The notes under the pieces: generated by a model
What the model was told of the DNA's origin: nothing
The model's input: only the letters and a program-made list of their open reading frames with translations
The model's database searches: none
Assembly (NCBI GenBank): GCA_021129655.1
Contig: JAJOLC010000019.1
Coordinates: 1 to 34,326, forward strand
Origin: Minisyncoccota bacterium
GTDB taxonomy: Bacteria; Patescibacteriota; Minisyncoccia; Phycocordibacterales; UBA918
DNA length: 34,326 nucleotides
Direction of reading: 5' to 3'
In this document: positions 1 through 9,331 of the stretch, in pieces
Position numbering within the stretch: the stretch's first letter is position 1
How the letters are laid out: the number at the start of each line of letters is the position of its first letter
Translations under genes and position numbers: made by a program

Positions 1-407
1 GCACTTAGAACCGAATTTCGAATATCAATCATTCCATTATAAAGCTCCTGCATCACATCAAACTGAGCATCTTCAATTTCACTCTCACTAGGAATCAAAT
101 CGTACCGACAGTGATCAATTTCTCCCTTCAGCTGGTTTAGCTGTTGCCTGAATAATTCAAATACCTGCACTCCGTCAACAGCTCCAAACTGCAACTCTTT
201 GTAACTATCTTCTATAGCGATTGCTTCATAGTTAAGAATTTCAGTATACAAAGCCTCAGCATTTTCCTGGAAAGCTTCAAGATCTTCAATACTAGATAAA
301 TCTAACTCTCTCTGCTCTACCTCACTGGACTCCTCGTTCGACAAAACAGGCTCCTGCTCAGAAGTTGCTGATGGTTTTGTATTTTGCTGAAGTACTTCTA
401 AAGCCAT
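1..407 (-). CDS. Hypothetical acidic protein, partial (runs off left edge); start ATG at 407, begins MALEVLQQNTKPSATSEQEPVLSNEESSEVEQRELDLSS
   Basis: Open minus frame from ATG at 405-407 to window edge; 14 nt upstream of nothing else and directly downstream of the 422..3202 ATPase gene, same strand. Missing from ORF track because it has no stop in the window. Confidence 0.6.
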   Translation of the reverse strand, partial: MALEVLQQNTKPSATSEQEPVLSNEESSEVEQRELDLSSIEDLEAFQENAEALYTEILNYEAIAIEDSYKELQFGAVDGVQVFELFRQQLNQLKGEIDHCRYDLIPSESEIEDAQFDVMQELYNGMIDIRNSVLS

Positions 408-421
408 AAATAATATATATT

Positions 422-3202
422 CTACATCATCTTGGGAGCCGGTGGCACACGTGGCGCAGGCTTTTGGTAACGCAGTCTAATCTCTTCCTCTACTTCTGTT
501 CGTAAACGACCATGCTTAGCTAGACTTTTAGCGATAAGTTCCTCTACCCTGTTTCTATCCACCGGCGCTGGTGCATTGGTAGCGATACTAAATGGCGGCG
601 TCGGGGTACCGTCGGCCAACACTCGCAAAAAGGCGTTTCGGTTAGGAACATTCATTAAATCACTCTGATTAAAGACCGGGGAAAACTGCGACTCAAGGTA
701 CTGTGCATCTTCAGGACCCACTCTAAAGGCTGCCATTGAACCAACGTTTCCGAACACAGCATCTTTGATATCTGGCTGTAACTGAGCAATAAATTGATGA
801 GCAATAGTTAGGCCCAGCTTGTACTTCCGAGCCTCGGACAAGATAGCAGAAATGGAGTCAGTGGAGATATTCTGAAACTCATCCATATGCAAATAGAATG
901 GCGCGAAACTTTTACTCGGGTCATCAACTCGAGACAAGGCTGCCATAAGAATTTTACCCACCACAATCATTCCGATTAAATTGGAATTAATCTCTCCTAG
1001 CCTACCTTTAGCTAGGTTAACCAAAAGAATTTGCTTGTTGTCCATCACTTTTCGGAAATCGAATGATGAGTGTTGCTGGCCGATAATTGGTCTCATGTAG
1101 TCGTTGGCGGTGAAGACGTCGAACTTAGATACAATATAAGGAACAATATTTTCTAATGAAGCCTCTCCCCCGGCCTTTAGAGCAATCTCCCTCCAGAACT
1201 GAACTACTACCGGATTCTTCGCTCGTTCTAATTTGTATCTACGATACTTATCGTCAGTCATCACTCGACCAATATCCATTAGAGTATTTCCACTGTCGGG
1301 GTCTTCCATCACCAGCATGGTGGCATTTCTGAAGTACTGCTCGAACATTGGACCCATAGATTCTGGGTTAGCGCCGTACAACTTCTGGAAAATTGAGAAT
1401 AACTCATTCACCACGAAAGTCTTTTGTTCTGGCTTAGAGTAGTCATACTCCAGCATATTAAGACCGACTACTCGCTCCATGTTTGATGGATCAAAATAAA
1501 TCACATCGTCTTCCCTTTCTGATGGAATCGAAGCTAACACGTCTTCAATATCGGTACCGTGTGGGTCAATCATACAGACACCGTCTCCTCGCAAGATATC
1601 CTGCACAATCATGTTCTTCATCAACGTAGTCTTACCAGTACCGGTCTGGCCGATAATATAAAAGTGCCGCAGTCGGTCTTCGTCAGTAATGAATATGTCT
1701 CTCTCTACATTACGATGCTTATTGAGACCCAACAGTGTCCCTTCAGTCGGAAGATTCGTTGGGGCCGGGGCAGAATTAGCGTAGGACTGCTTGAATTGCG
1801 GAGCCGAGCTAACACCGTCGCCCGGAAAATGAACCAATGTGGCCAACTCGGTAGCTGAGAGAGGTAAAAGGGTTTTGGTAGATAATTTACGGAATGAAAA
1901 GGCCTCTTGTGCGTGACGGAGGTGCAATCCTTGCTGTAGTTTGAAGCCGACTTTATTTCCATCATTATTATCAAATTGATGAAAGGACGCCTCAATTTCA
2001 GACAAGACACTTTCTGCCTGACTCTGATCCTTTGCCGATACAACCAACCTAATATTTACCTCCAAGATATTAGACTCCAACTTTTTCTTAAATAACTCAA
2101 TCGCTTCATTATCAATTTCTTTTGATTCCTCCTCTTTATCAACGCTTTTTTTGGAACCCAACAAATCATTTTTAACAAAATCACCAACCGAAAAAAATAG
2201 GTCTCCCATTGTAGTACTGCGTTTGATTGCCTCTCTAGCAGACTGCCCGTCTTCGACAGCTTCAATAATATCTTGATAGTTCTTTCTGTAGTTCTTGTTG
2301 GGGTGACGAACTACAAATTGTAGTGCTGCCCCACTGTCAGCTCCGCCAATTTTAGAAAAAGCATTCAGCACTACCTCTAAGGGATCCGTAGCGAATTCCT
2401 CGTGTGTTCTTAGAGGGTAAATTGGATGCTTTTGTAGGACTAAATCTGCCACGAGTGTATGCCCACCATCTATATAGATATTATAGTCATGTGGTTGTTC
2501 TGTTAGAACGGCATGTGGAAATAATGATAAAGTCTGCTTCTCAAACAATGATTTAAAGTCGTCTGGGACAGCTACGTAAATAACAATATCGTGACTATTG
2601 TTCGCAACTGCAATTTCTATGACAAAGTGATTACCTTCGCGTGCCGAACCAATAGTTCGAAGGCCAGACAACAGTTGCTCCATAGTTCCAACCAATTCAC
2701 TCAACTGATATTCTTTCCTATCAGCGTCTTTGTTTGCAGGCAAAGTTACTTCATAGAGAGTCATATGTAATAGATGCCAGGGAGGAACTCCTTTCTTAAA
2801 GTCAGCCAACTCGGCTCCCTTATGGACATGCTCAACAATGCGCTTATGCACCTCGTCTATCACATAAGCATTGTTCACCTTATCAAGAACCGTTAGTGCG
2901 TTCTTAATACCCTTATCAAACACAATCTGCATCACTTCTTCGACCGGGTCATGGGAGAACTCTACTGACTTAGCTGAGTGCTTCAACTCGTTTCCATCTA
3001 GCTCATAGGCAGGTTCAAGAATAGTCTTTGGAGTGAAACTGACATATTCATTTATTTGTTGTCTAACAATTGTCTCAGCATCAGACTCATCAACTCCAGC
3101 TGAACGCCCGAGCACTTCTTGCTCCTTTTTAGCAATCTGTTGACGTAGAAAAGTAATTTCCTCCTCAGGCGAAGAGAATTTTTGTGGAACACCTTCATTC
3201 AT
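422..3202 (-). CDS. Type IV secretion / conjugative-transfer-type ATPase (VirB4/TraD/HerA-like)
   Basis: GQTGTGKTTLMKNM Walker A, VCMIDPHGTD, LHMDEFQNIST Walker B-like motif, AHQFIAQL. ORF track uses GTG at 3220; ATG at 3202 (MNEGVPQKF) looks the better start. Confidence 0.8.
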   Translation of the reverse strand: MNEGVPQKFSSPEEEITFLRQQIAKKEQEVLGRSAGVDESDAETIVRQQINEYVSFTPKTILEPAYELDGNELKHSAKSVEFSHDPVEEVMQIVFDKGIKNALTVLDKVNNAYVIDEVHKRIVEHVHKGAELADFKKGVPPWHLLHMTLYEVTLPANKDADRKEYQLSELVGTMEQLLSGLRTIGSAREGNHFVIEIAVANNSHDIVIYVAVPDDFKSLFEKQTLSLFPHAVLTEQPHDYNIYIDGGHTLVADLVLQKHPIYPLRTHEEFATDPLEVVLNAFSKIGGADSGAALQFVVRHPNKNYRKNYQDIIEAVEDGQSAREAIKRSTTMGDLFFSVGDFVKNDLLGSKKSVDKEEESKEIDNEAIELFKKKLESNILEVNIRLVVSAKDQSQAESVLSEIEASFHQFDNNDGNKVGFKLQQGLHLRHAQEAFSFRKLSTKTLLPLSATELATLVHFPGDGVSSAPQFKQSYANSAPAPTNLPTEGTLLGLNKHRNVERDIFITDEDRLRHFYIIGQTGTGKTTLMKNMIVQDILRGDGVCMIDPHGTDIEDVLASIPSEREDDVIYFDPSNMERVVGLNMLEYDYSKPEQKTFVVNELFSIFQKLYGANPESMGPMFEQYFRNATMLVMEDPDSGNTLMDIGRVMTDDKYRRYKLERAKNPVVVQFWREIALKAGGEASLENIVPYIVSKFDVFTANDYMRPIIGQQHSSFDFRKVMDNKQILLVNLAKGRLGEINSNLIGMIVVGKILMAALSRVDDPSKSFAPFYLHMDEFQNISTDSISAILSEARKYKLGLTIAHQFIAQLQPDIKDAVFGNVGSMAAFRVGPEDAQYLESQFSPVFNQSDLMNVPNRNAFLRVLADGTPTPPFSIATNAPAPVDRNRVEELIAKSLAKHGRLRTEVEEEIRLRYQKPAPRVPPAPKMM

Positions 3203-3270
3203 AGGATAATAATACCGCACGGAGTGGGATTTTATGGAGCTAATCCCCTGTTACAGAAATGAAGTCCTGA

Positions 3271-4284
3271 TTATTTTTTCGCTAGAACTGCTCGTTTGTA
3301 GGCACTAAGGTGTTCTAGTGCAATACCAGTTCCTTTTGCTACACAGAATAGAGCTTGATCGGCTACCGCTGCTTTTACTCCAGTTCGACGTCGGATTAGT
3401 TCCGGGAAGTTTCGTAGCTGTGAAGTTCCTCCAGTCATGATGATTCCTCCGTCAATTATGTCTGCTGCTAGTTCGGGTGGAGTTTCTTGAAACACATCTT
3501 TAATAGCCTTTACCATTTCCCTTAACTCTCTACCAACCGCCTTTACCATTTCATTACTTCTAATCTCTGTTGTTCTAGGTAAACCTGAAAGCATGTCGCG
3601 GCCCTTAATATCCATCACAAGCTCCTCCTCAAGTGGTAAAGCTGATCCGACTTTAATCTTAATCTCTTCAGCGGTCTTTTCTCCAATCGACAGGTTGCGG
3701 GTTTTCTTTACGTAGTCAATTATTGCCGCGTCGATTCTGTTGCCGGCACACTTCACTGAGTTAGAAGCCACAATACCTCCGAGCGAAATAACCGCCACAT
3801 CGATAGTTCCACCACCAATATCTACAATAATGTGTCCTTGCGGTTCATAAATCTTCACACCGGCGCCAATTGCAGCCAGGATGGGTTCTTTTACCACAAA
3901 GGCATTCTTAGCCCCAGCCTTCATAGTGGCTTCTACCACAGCCCGCCGCTCAGTCGAGGTCACACCAGCCGGCACAGACACCATCACATCTGGTCGGAAT
4001 AAGTGGTACTTACTCATTGATTTACGAAGAAAGTAACGAAGCATAGCTTCAGTCACTCGGTAGTCAGCAATCACACCATCTTTCATCGGACGATAAGCCC
4101 TAATGTTGTCAGGGGTTCGTCCAATCATAAGCTTAGCTTCCGAGCCAACAGCCAGAACTTTGTTGTCTTCAGACACCGCTACTACCGACGGCTCATTCAG
4201 AACTATCCCTTGTCCGGGTATAAAAACAAGAATATTAGTAGTACCTAAATCGATACCAACTTTTGGAGTCAAATTACCAAGCAT
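3271..4284 (-). CDS. mreB: Rod shape-determining protein MreB
   Basis: GIDLGTTNILVFIPGQGIVLNEPSVVA, VDIGGGTIDVAVISLGGIV, IIMTGGTSQLRNFPELI; full length 337 aa. Confidence 0.95.
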   Translation of the reverse strand: MLGNLTPKVGIDLGTTNILVFIPGQGIVLNEPSVVAVSEDNKVLAVGSEAKLMIGRTPDNIRAYRPMKDGVIADYRVTEAMLRYFLRKSMSKYHLFRPDVMVSVPAGVTSTERRAVVEATMKAGAKNAFVVKEPILAAIGAGVKIYEPQGHIIVDIGGGTIDVAVISLGGIVASNSVKCAGNRIDAAIIDYVKKTRNLSIGEKTAEEIKIKVGSALPLEEELVMDIKGRDMLSGLPRTTEIRSNEMVKAVGRELREMVKAIKDVFQETPPELAADIIDGGIIMTGGTSQLRNFPELIRRRTGVKAAVADQALFCVAKGTGIALEHLSAYKRAVLAKK

Positions 4285-4348
4285 ATATTAAGCCAATAGT
4301 ACCCGTTTTACACAATAGTACAACGTGCACTCTATATAGCATATATGC

Positions 4349-4354
4349 TATGCT
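4349..4354 (+). promoter_or_regulatory. Putative -10 box TGC-TATGCT, 8 nt before murA ATG
   Basis: Extended -10-like TGCTATGCT with ATG at 4363. Confidence 0.4.
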
Positions 4355-4362
4355 TTAGGTCT

Positions 4363-5862
4363 ATGCAACACATTGGAACTCGTATCACGGACGTTCGAGA
4401 AACGGCCGGAATGACTCAGGAAGCCTTAGCCAAGAAAATTGGCACTACTCAGAGCGCGATTGCTCGCATTGAATCTGGCAGGCAAAATGTCAGCGCTGAC
4501 ATGTTAAAGAAAATTGGTAAAGCTTTGGGCAAAAATCTTATCACCCTATCCCCCGGCACAGTCAATGTGTCTATCGAAGGCGGGAAGAAACTGTCTGGCG
4601 TAATCGAAACCAACACTTCTAAGAATGGTGCGGTTGGTCTACTGTGTGCTTCTTTGCTGAACAAGGGTAAAACCACTCTTCACAAAATGCCTCGTATCGA
4701 GGAGGTACACCGACTGGTTGAAGTATTGGAAAGTATTGATGTAAAAGTAGACTGGAAAGGTTCCACACTTACAATCACCCCTCCAAAGTCTTTTAGTCTA
4801 CAGAAAATAGATGTTGAAGCCGCTATGAAAACTCGCAGCATCGTGATGTTCATCGGACCTTTAATTCACCAGCTGAGATCATTCTCACTTCCTCAGTCTG
4901 GAGGATGTAAACTAGGCAGCCGCACTGTAAAGCCGCACTTTTATGCCCTTGAACATTTCGGAGTTGATATTCAAGCGACTGATGACGCCTTCGTTGTTAA
5001 AACTAGCATCAAACAACCCGAGGAAATCATTCTTTACGAATCAGGTGACACCGTGACTGAAAATGCTTTATTCGCAGCCGCTGGCAGCGCCGGAACAACT
5101 ATCATTAAATACGCTTCTTCAAACTACATGGTGCAGGAAGTTTGTACTTTCCTACAACTGTTTGGAGTAAAGATTGAAGGCTTTGGCACCACAACCTTAA
5201 CTGTAACCGGCGTTGGTTCAATTAACCAAGATATTGAATATACCTTGGCTGAGGACCCAACAGACACAATGTTCTTTCTAGCCGCTGCGGTTGTAACGAA
5301 TTCAAGTATCACTATTACTCGTTGTCCGATTGAATTCCTAGAACTAGAGCTACTAAAGCTTGAAAAAATGGGATTTAAGTACAAAAAATCAAAAGTTTAT
5401 TACGGTCATAACGGCGTAATTAAATTAGTAGACATCACCACCAGGCCGTCTAAGCTGGTTTCTCTGCATGAAAAAGTCTACGCTCGACCTTATCCAGGGC
5501 TAAATATAGATAACCTTCCTTTCTTCGCTGTTATAGCCACGCAAGCAGAAGGTCAGACTTTGATTCATGACTGGGTGTATGAAAAGCGAGCAATTTACTT
5601 TACAGAATTAGACAAATTAGGGGCCGAAACAGTACTAGCTGACCCGCACCGAATCTATATCAATGGTCCCACTAAACTTAAAGGCACTGAACTTATCTGC
5701 CCCCCAGCTCTCCGACCGGCCACTATTCTGCTCATTGCCATGCTTGGCGCATCTGGACACTCAGTTCTACGTAATATATACAGCATCAACCGTGGCTATG
5801 AAAAATTAGTAGAGCGACTGGAATCTTTGGGAGCTTCAATCTCATATATTGATGAATTCTAA
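4363..5862 (+). CDS. murA: UDP-N-acetylglucosamine 1-carboxyvinyltransferase with N-terminal XRE-type HTH domain
   Basis: N-term IGTRITDVRETAGMTQEALAKKIGTTQSAIARIESGRQNVSADMLKKIGKAL (XRE HTH) followed by EPSP-synthase-fold MurA (TSKNGAVGLL, LPQSGGCKLGSRTVKPH, LRPATILLIAML). Internal ATG at 4363 preferred over 4345. Confidence 0.9.
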   Translation: MQHIGTRITDVRETAGMTQEALAKKIGTTQSAIARIESGRQNVSADMLKKIGKALGKNLITLSPGTVNVSIEGGKKLSGVIETNTSKNGAVGLLCASLLNKGKTTLHKMPRIEEVHRLVEVLESIDVKVDWKGSTLTITPPKSFSLQKIDVEAAMKTRSIVMFIGPLIHQLRSFSLPQSGGCKLGSRTVKPHFYALEHFGVDIQATDDAFVVKTSIKQPEEIILYESGDTVTENALFAAAGSAGTTIIKYASSNYMVQEVCTFLQLFGVKIEGFGTTTLTVTGVGSINQDIEYTLAEDPTDTMFFLAAAVVTNSSITITRCPIEFLELELLKLEKMGFKYKKSKVYYGHNGVIKLVDITTRPSKLVSLHEKVYARPYPGLNIDNLPFFAVIATQAEGQTLIHDWVYEKRAIYFTELDKLGAETVLADPHRIYINGPTKLKGTELICPPALRPATILLIAMLGASGHSVLRNIYSINRGYEKLVERLESLGASISYIDEF

Positions 5863-5875
5863 CGATTAGCCACAA

Positions 5876-5914
5876 GGCCGCTCGATTGGCAATACAGCCA
5901 ATCGAGCGGCCTTT
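5876..5914 (+). terminator. Rho-independent terminator after murA
   Basis: Perfect 15-bp stem GGCCGCTCGATTGGC / GCCAATCGAGCGGCC, 6-nt loop, followed by TTT. Confidence 0.75.
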
Positions 5915-5916
5915 GC

Positions 5917-5922
5917 TATAAT
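5917..5922 (+). promoter_or_regulatory. Putative extended -10 TGC-TATAAT, 8 nt before priA ATG
   Basis: TTTGCTATAATgctctcacATG. Confidence 0.6.
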
Positions 5923-5930
5923 GCTCTCAC

Positions 5931-7826
5931 ATGTTCGTAACTCAAGTAACTCCTTTAATCCGTGGAACCAAACTTGAGTCTCTATCATACTTCTCAAGTA
6001 TAGAATATACCGTTGGTAGCTTTGTAGAAGTACCAATAAGAGGCAAAACCCAAACAGCAATCGTGACGGAGACCCGGTCTGTCAGCACCACCAAAACTGC
6101 CCTTAAAGCAGCTACCTTTTCTCTTCGCAAGCTACCAAACCAACCAGACCCGGTAGTTCTTCCTGAAACAATTCGTGACACAGCTTCTGAATTAGCAAAA
6201 ATCTACCCAGCTGCTATTGGCGGGATACTATTCGGCCTGCTTCCTCCTGATATACGAAATGGCTCAAGAGCCTACCCACGTCCAGACCTTGGTAACCACA
6301 ATGAAGAAACCATCCCTCAACTCCTGACTGCAAAAATTGACGAGCGGTACAGTGCTTACCAAAGCTTCATTAGAAGCACTTTTGCTCACCGCGGTTCAAT
6401 CATGTTTGTGGTGCCGACAGCAGTTGATATTCCCTATGCAGTAAAGCAGCTGGGTACCGGTATTGAAGACCGCTTAGTAGTATTTTCTCCAAGTCAGACT
6501 AAGCGTCAGCGAGATACTTCATACCGAAAATTGGTGGACACTACTACCGCTAAATTAATCATCACCACTCCTTCTTACGCCTATCTGGAGCGAGTGGACC
6601 TGATAGCCATAATCATTGAGCAATCATCAAGCGGACACTACGTAACAAAACAGCGACCTTACCTAGACCATCGAGACGCTCTTATTACTTACGCCCGAGT
6701 TTCTGGACGCTCTATATTGCTCGGTGACACTGTTCCGAGAACCGAAGACGAGGTAAGGAGGCGTGACGAACGCTACCTAACCTATGATGAGGAAGCTAAG
6801 CGAATTGCTTTCACTTCACCAGTTTCCATAGTCACTCAAAAAGACAAACCTAAGCCAGATTTAGCTTTTCAGTTATTTTCTAAGGAGTTAGTAACTAGTG
6901 TTGAGCGGGCCCTAGAAGCTAAGGGACACGTATTTTTCTACGCTGCCAGACGTGGACTAGCCCCAGTAGTAGCCTGCATAGACTGTGGGAATATTTTCCG
7001 CTGTCCAGACTCCAATACACCATACTCACTAATCCGAACCTTCAAAAACGGTGAAGAAAAGCGCTGGTTCGTATCCAGCACGTCAGGAAGGCGAGTACCT
7101 GCTTCTGATGTGTGTCCGCACTGTGGCTCTTGGCGGTTACGAGAAAGAGGGATTGGAATACAACAGGTATATGATGAGTGGAAAAATAAATTCCCTGACA
7201 CCGATGTAACTATCATGGATAGTACTACAGCCAGCACTCCCAAAAAAGCTGAGAAGCTGGCGGAAGAATTCTTTGCTAAAAAATCTGGAGTATTGATTGG
7301 AACTCAGATAGCTTTACCGTTCCTAAATCACGGGGTTGATGTGAGCGCCATCATCTCTCTTGATGCAGCTCGCTCAATTCCCACCTGGAGAGCGGACGAG
7401 TCATTATTTAGGCTAATATTAAGATTACGCGAATGCACTGTTAAAGAAGTGGTAATTCAGACACGAACCGAAACAGATAACCTGATGATTCACTCAACTC
7501 GAGGAGCCATCGAAAGATTTTATGATGATGAAATCGCTCTTCGGAAGATGCTTCAATACCCTCCTTTCAGCACCTTCATTCTTCTAACCTGGATTGGAAC
7601 CGTAAGTTCTGTATTAGAATTAGCAAAACCTATCATGACGATACTAGGAGACCATGAAGTCCAATACTACAACGACCCAAACTCAACTAAGGACAAAACT
7701 CAGCGACATGGGTTAATACGAATCCCCCAAGGAGAAGGAGCTGCTATTTATCCTGACCTACTGGCCAAGCTACGCAGCCTACCGCCTTATGTGAAGGTGG
7801 AAATAAATCCCGAAAGAATTGTCTAA
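5931..7826 (+). CDS. priA: PriA-like primosomal protein N' with degenerate helicase motifs
   Basis: N-terminal 3'BD-like region; order of PriA elements recognisable (VVPT; LLGDTVP in place of GSATP; CIDCGNIFRC and CPHCGSW Zn motifs; GTQIALPFLNHGVDV in place of GTQM.KG.dFp.V) but no GxGKT or DEEH. Confidence 0.75.
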   Translation: MFVTQVTPLIRGTKLESLSYFSSIEYTVGSFVEVPIRGKTQTAIVTETRSVSTTKTALKAATFSLRKLPNQPDPVVLPETIRDTASELAKIYPAAIGGILFGLLPPDIRNGSRAYPRPDLGNHNEETIPQLLTAKIDERYSAYQSFIRSTFAHRGSIMFVVPTAVDIPYAVKQLGTGIEDRLVVFSPSQTKRQRDTSYRKLVDTTTAKLIITTPSYAYLERVDLIAIIIEQSSSGHYVTKQRPYLDHRDALITYARVSGRSILLGDTVPRTEDEVRRRDERYLTYDEEAKRIAFTSPVSIVTQKDKPKPDLAFQLFSKELVTSVERALEAKGHVFFYAARRGLAPVVACIDCGNIFRCPDSNTPYSLIRTFKNGEEKRWFVSSTSGRRVPASDVCPHCGSWRLRERGIGIQQVYDEWKNKFPDTDVTIMDSTTASTPKKAEKLAEEFFAKKSGVLIGTQIALPFLNHGVDVSAIISLDAARSIPTWRADESLFRLILRLRECTVKEVVIQTRTETDNLMIHSTRGAIERFYDDEIALRKMLQYPPFSTFILLTWIGTVSSVLELAKPIMTILGDHEVQYYNDPNSTKDKTQRHGLIRIPQGEGAAIYPDLLAKLRSLPPYVKVEINPERIV

Positions 7827-7853
7827 ACCCTTCGCAAATGCACTCTTATTTGC

Positions 7854-7859
7854 TATAGT
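7854..7859 (+). promoter_or_regulatory. Putative extended -10 TGC-TATAGT, 9 nt before def ATG
   Basis: TTTGCTATAGTacgaaaactATG. Confidence 0.55.
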
Positions 7860-7868
7860 ACGAAAACT

Positions 7869-8390
7869 ATGGCCAAGCTAGTACCCGAAAACCACCCAGC
7901 ATTACACACTATCGCTGAAGAAATTACAGCTGAGGAATTTTCTGATGGAACAGTAGCAAAAATCGTTAAGGACCTTAGATCAGCTATCAAGACTTACGAT
8001 GTAGACGGTTATGCTGCCGTCGCTATTGCAGCTCCTCAAATTGGAGTATCAAAACGAATTTTTATTATCGAGGACCAAAGCGATCGAGACGACTCCTTAC
8101 CCACCATTGTGGCAGTAAACCCGTCTTTCATAAAGTTATCCAAGAAGATGCAGGAAATGGGCGAAGGTTGTCTGTCTATACCCGACACCTACGGCATAGT
8201 TCGTCGACACAAGAATGTAACTATCAAGGCTCTCGATGAAAATAACGAACAATTCTCTCGTGGAGCTGGAGGACTATTGTCTCAAATAATGCAACATGAG
8301 ACTGATCACCTGGACGGTATCTTATTCCCTGAGCGAGCTGAAAGAACATGGCAAAAGAGTGACGAGCCAGAAGACGAAGAGCCTGAATAA
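7869..8390 (+). CDS. def: Peptide deformylase
   Basis: AIAAPQIGVSKRIFI (motif 1), EMGEGCLSIP (motif 2), QHETDHLDGILF (HExxH motif). Confidence 0.95.
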   Translation: MAKLVPENHPALHTIAEEITAEEFSDGTVAKIVKDLRSAIKTYDVDGYAAVAIAAPQIGVSKRIFIIEDQSDRDDSLPTIVAVNPSFIKLSKKMQEMGEGCLSIPDTYGIVRRHKNVTIKALDENNEQFSRGAGGLLSQIMQHETDHLDGILFPERAERTWQKSDEPEDEEPE

Positions 8391-8391
8391 T

Positions 8392-9273
8392 ATGGAACCT
8401 TCATTTAAATTTGTATTCTTTGGTGGCGAGCCATTAGCAGTACCAGTATTAGAAAAACTTAAAGAGGAAGGGTTAATGCCAGATTTGATTATCTGCAACC
8501 CGGATCGACCGAGCGGTCGCGGGCAAGAACTCAGTGAACCGCCAGCTAAAGTTTGGGCTGAGGAGCAAGGAATCGAAGTATTTCAACCGAGCTCATACAA
8601 AGATGGTGTAGCTAAGGAGAAGCTGTCTCAAGGTAAATGGGATGTGTTCGTTGTGGTTGCTTACAACTTTATTCTGCCTAAATGGCTGTTAGATATTCCT
8701 GAACGTGGTGTTGTTAACGTGCACCCCTCTCTCCTGCCTAAACTCAGAGGCTCAAGTCCTATCCGCACTGCCATCAAAGACAATCTACCTGAAGATGTTG
8801 GAGTTACTATTATGCTACTTGATGAAAAAATGGACGAAGGCCCAACGCTGGAGCAAGAGGAGCTACCACTAACTAAAGCCAACTGGCCAATGAGTGGGCC
8901 CGAGCTAGACAAGACCCTAGCCGAACTCGGTGGTGAGTTGCTAGCCGAAATTTTACCAGCCTGGGTAGCAGATGAACTGTCCCCCCAAGAACAAGAGCAC
9001 AAAGCCGCCACTTACTGCGGAAAGCTTAGTAAGAGTGACAGTGAGCTAAGTATCGACCCCCAGCGCATGTTAGCCGGCCGAGAAGCAACGAAGGCTTGGC
9101 ATACTATAAATGCTTTTGTGGGTATCGGTGACACATTCTTCATGCACAATGGAAAGCGAGTAAAAATTAAGAAGGCGGAGCTTACTAACGGCGGCTCATT
9201 ACGTTTACTTAGAGTAATTCCAGAAGGTAAGAAAGAGATTGATTTTAACGACTATCTGAACCGGTTGACTTAA
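8392..9273 (+). CDS. fmt: Methionyl-tRNA formyltransferase
   Basis: FVFFGGEPLAVPVLEKL, NVHPSLLPKLRGSSPIRTAI, GVTIMLLDEKMDEGP. ORF track start at 8296 overlaps def; ATG at 8392, 1 nt after the def stop, fits better. Confidence 0.93.
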   Translation: MEPSFKFVFFGGEPLAVPVLEKLKEEGLMPDLIICNPDRPSGRGQELSEPPAKVWAEEQGIEVFQPSSYKDGVAKEKLSQGKWDVFVVVAYNFILPKWLLDIPERGVVNVHPSLLPKLRGSSPIRTAIKDNLPEDVGVTIMLLDEKMDEGPTLEQEELPLTKANWPMSGPELDKTLAELGGELLAEILPAWVADELSPQEQEHKAATYCGKLSKSDSELSIDPQRMLAGREATKAWHTINAFVGIGDTFFMHNGKRVKIKKAELTNGGSLRLLRVIPEGKKEIDFNDYLNRLT

Positions 9274-9322
9274 GTAACACAAAAGACCGGAAAGGCTTAG
9301 CTTTTCCGGTCTTTTGTGTTAC
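9274..9322. terminator. Bidirectional Rho-independent terminator between convergent fmt and hpf
   Basis: 20-bp perfect stem GTAACACAAAAGACCGGAAA / TTTCCGGTCTTTTGTGTTAC. Confidence 0.85.
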
Positions 9323-9331
9323 TTTCCTACC

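Noticed and set aside
8661-9011. 116-aa ORF antisense to fmt
   Set aside because: Ser-rich shadow frame of fmt.
9274-9322. Perfect 20-bp palindrome as a possible novel element
   Set aside because: Position between convergent genes and A/T-rich flanks fit an ordinary bidirectional terminator.
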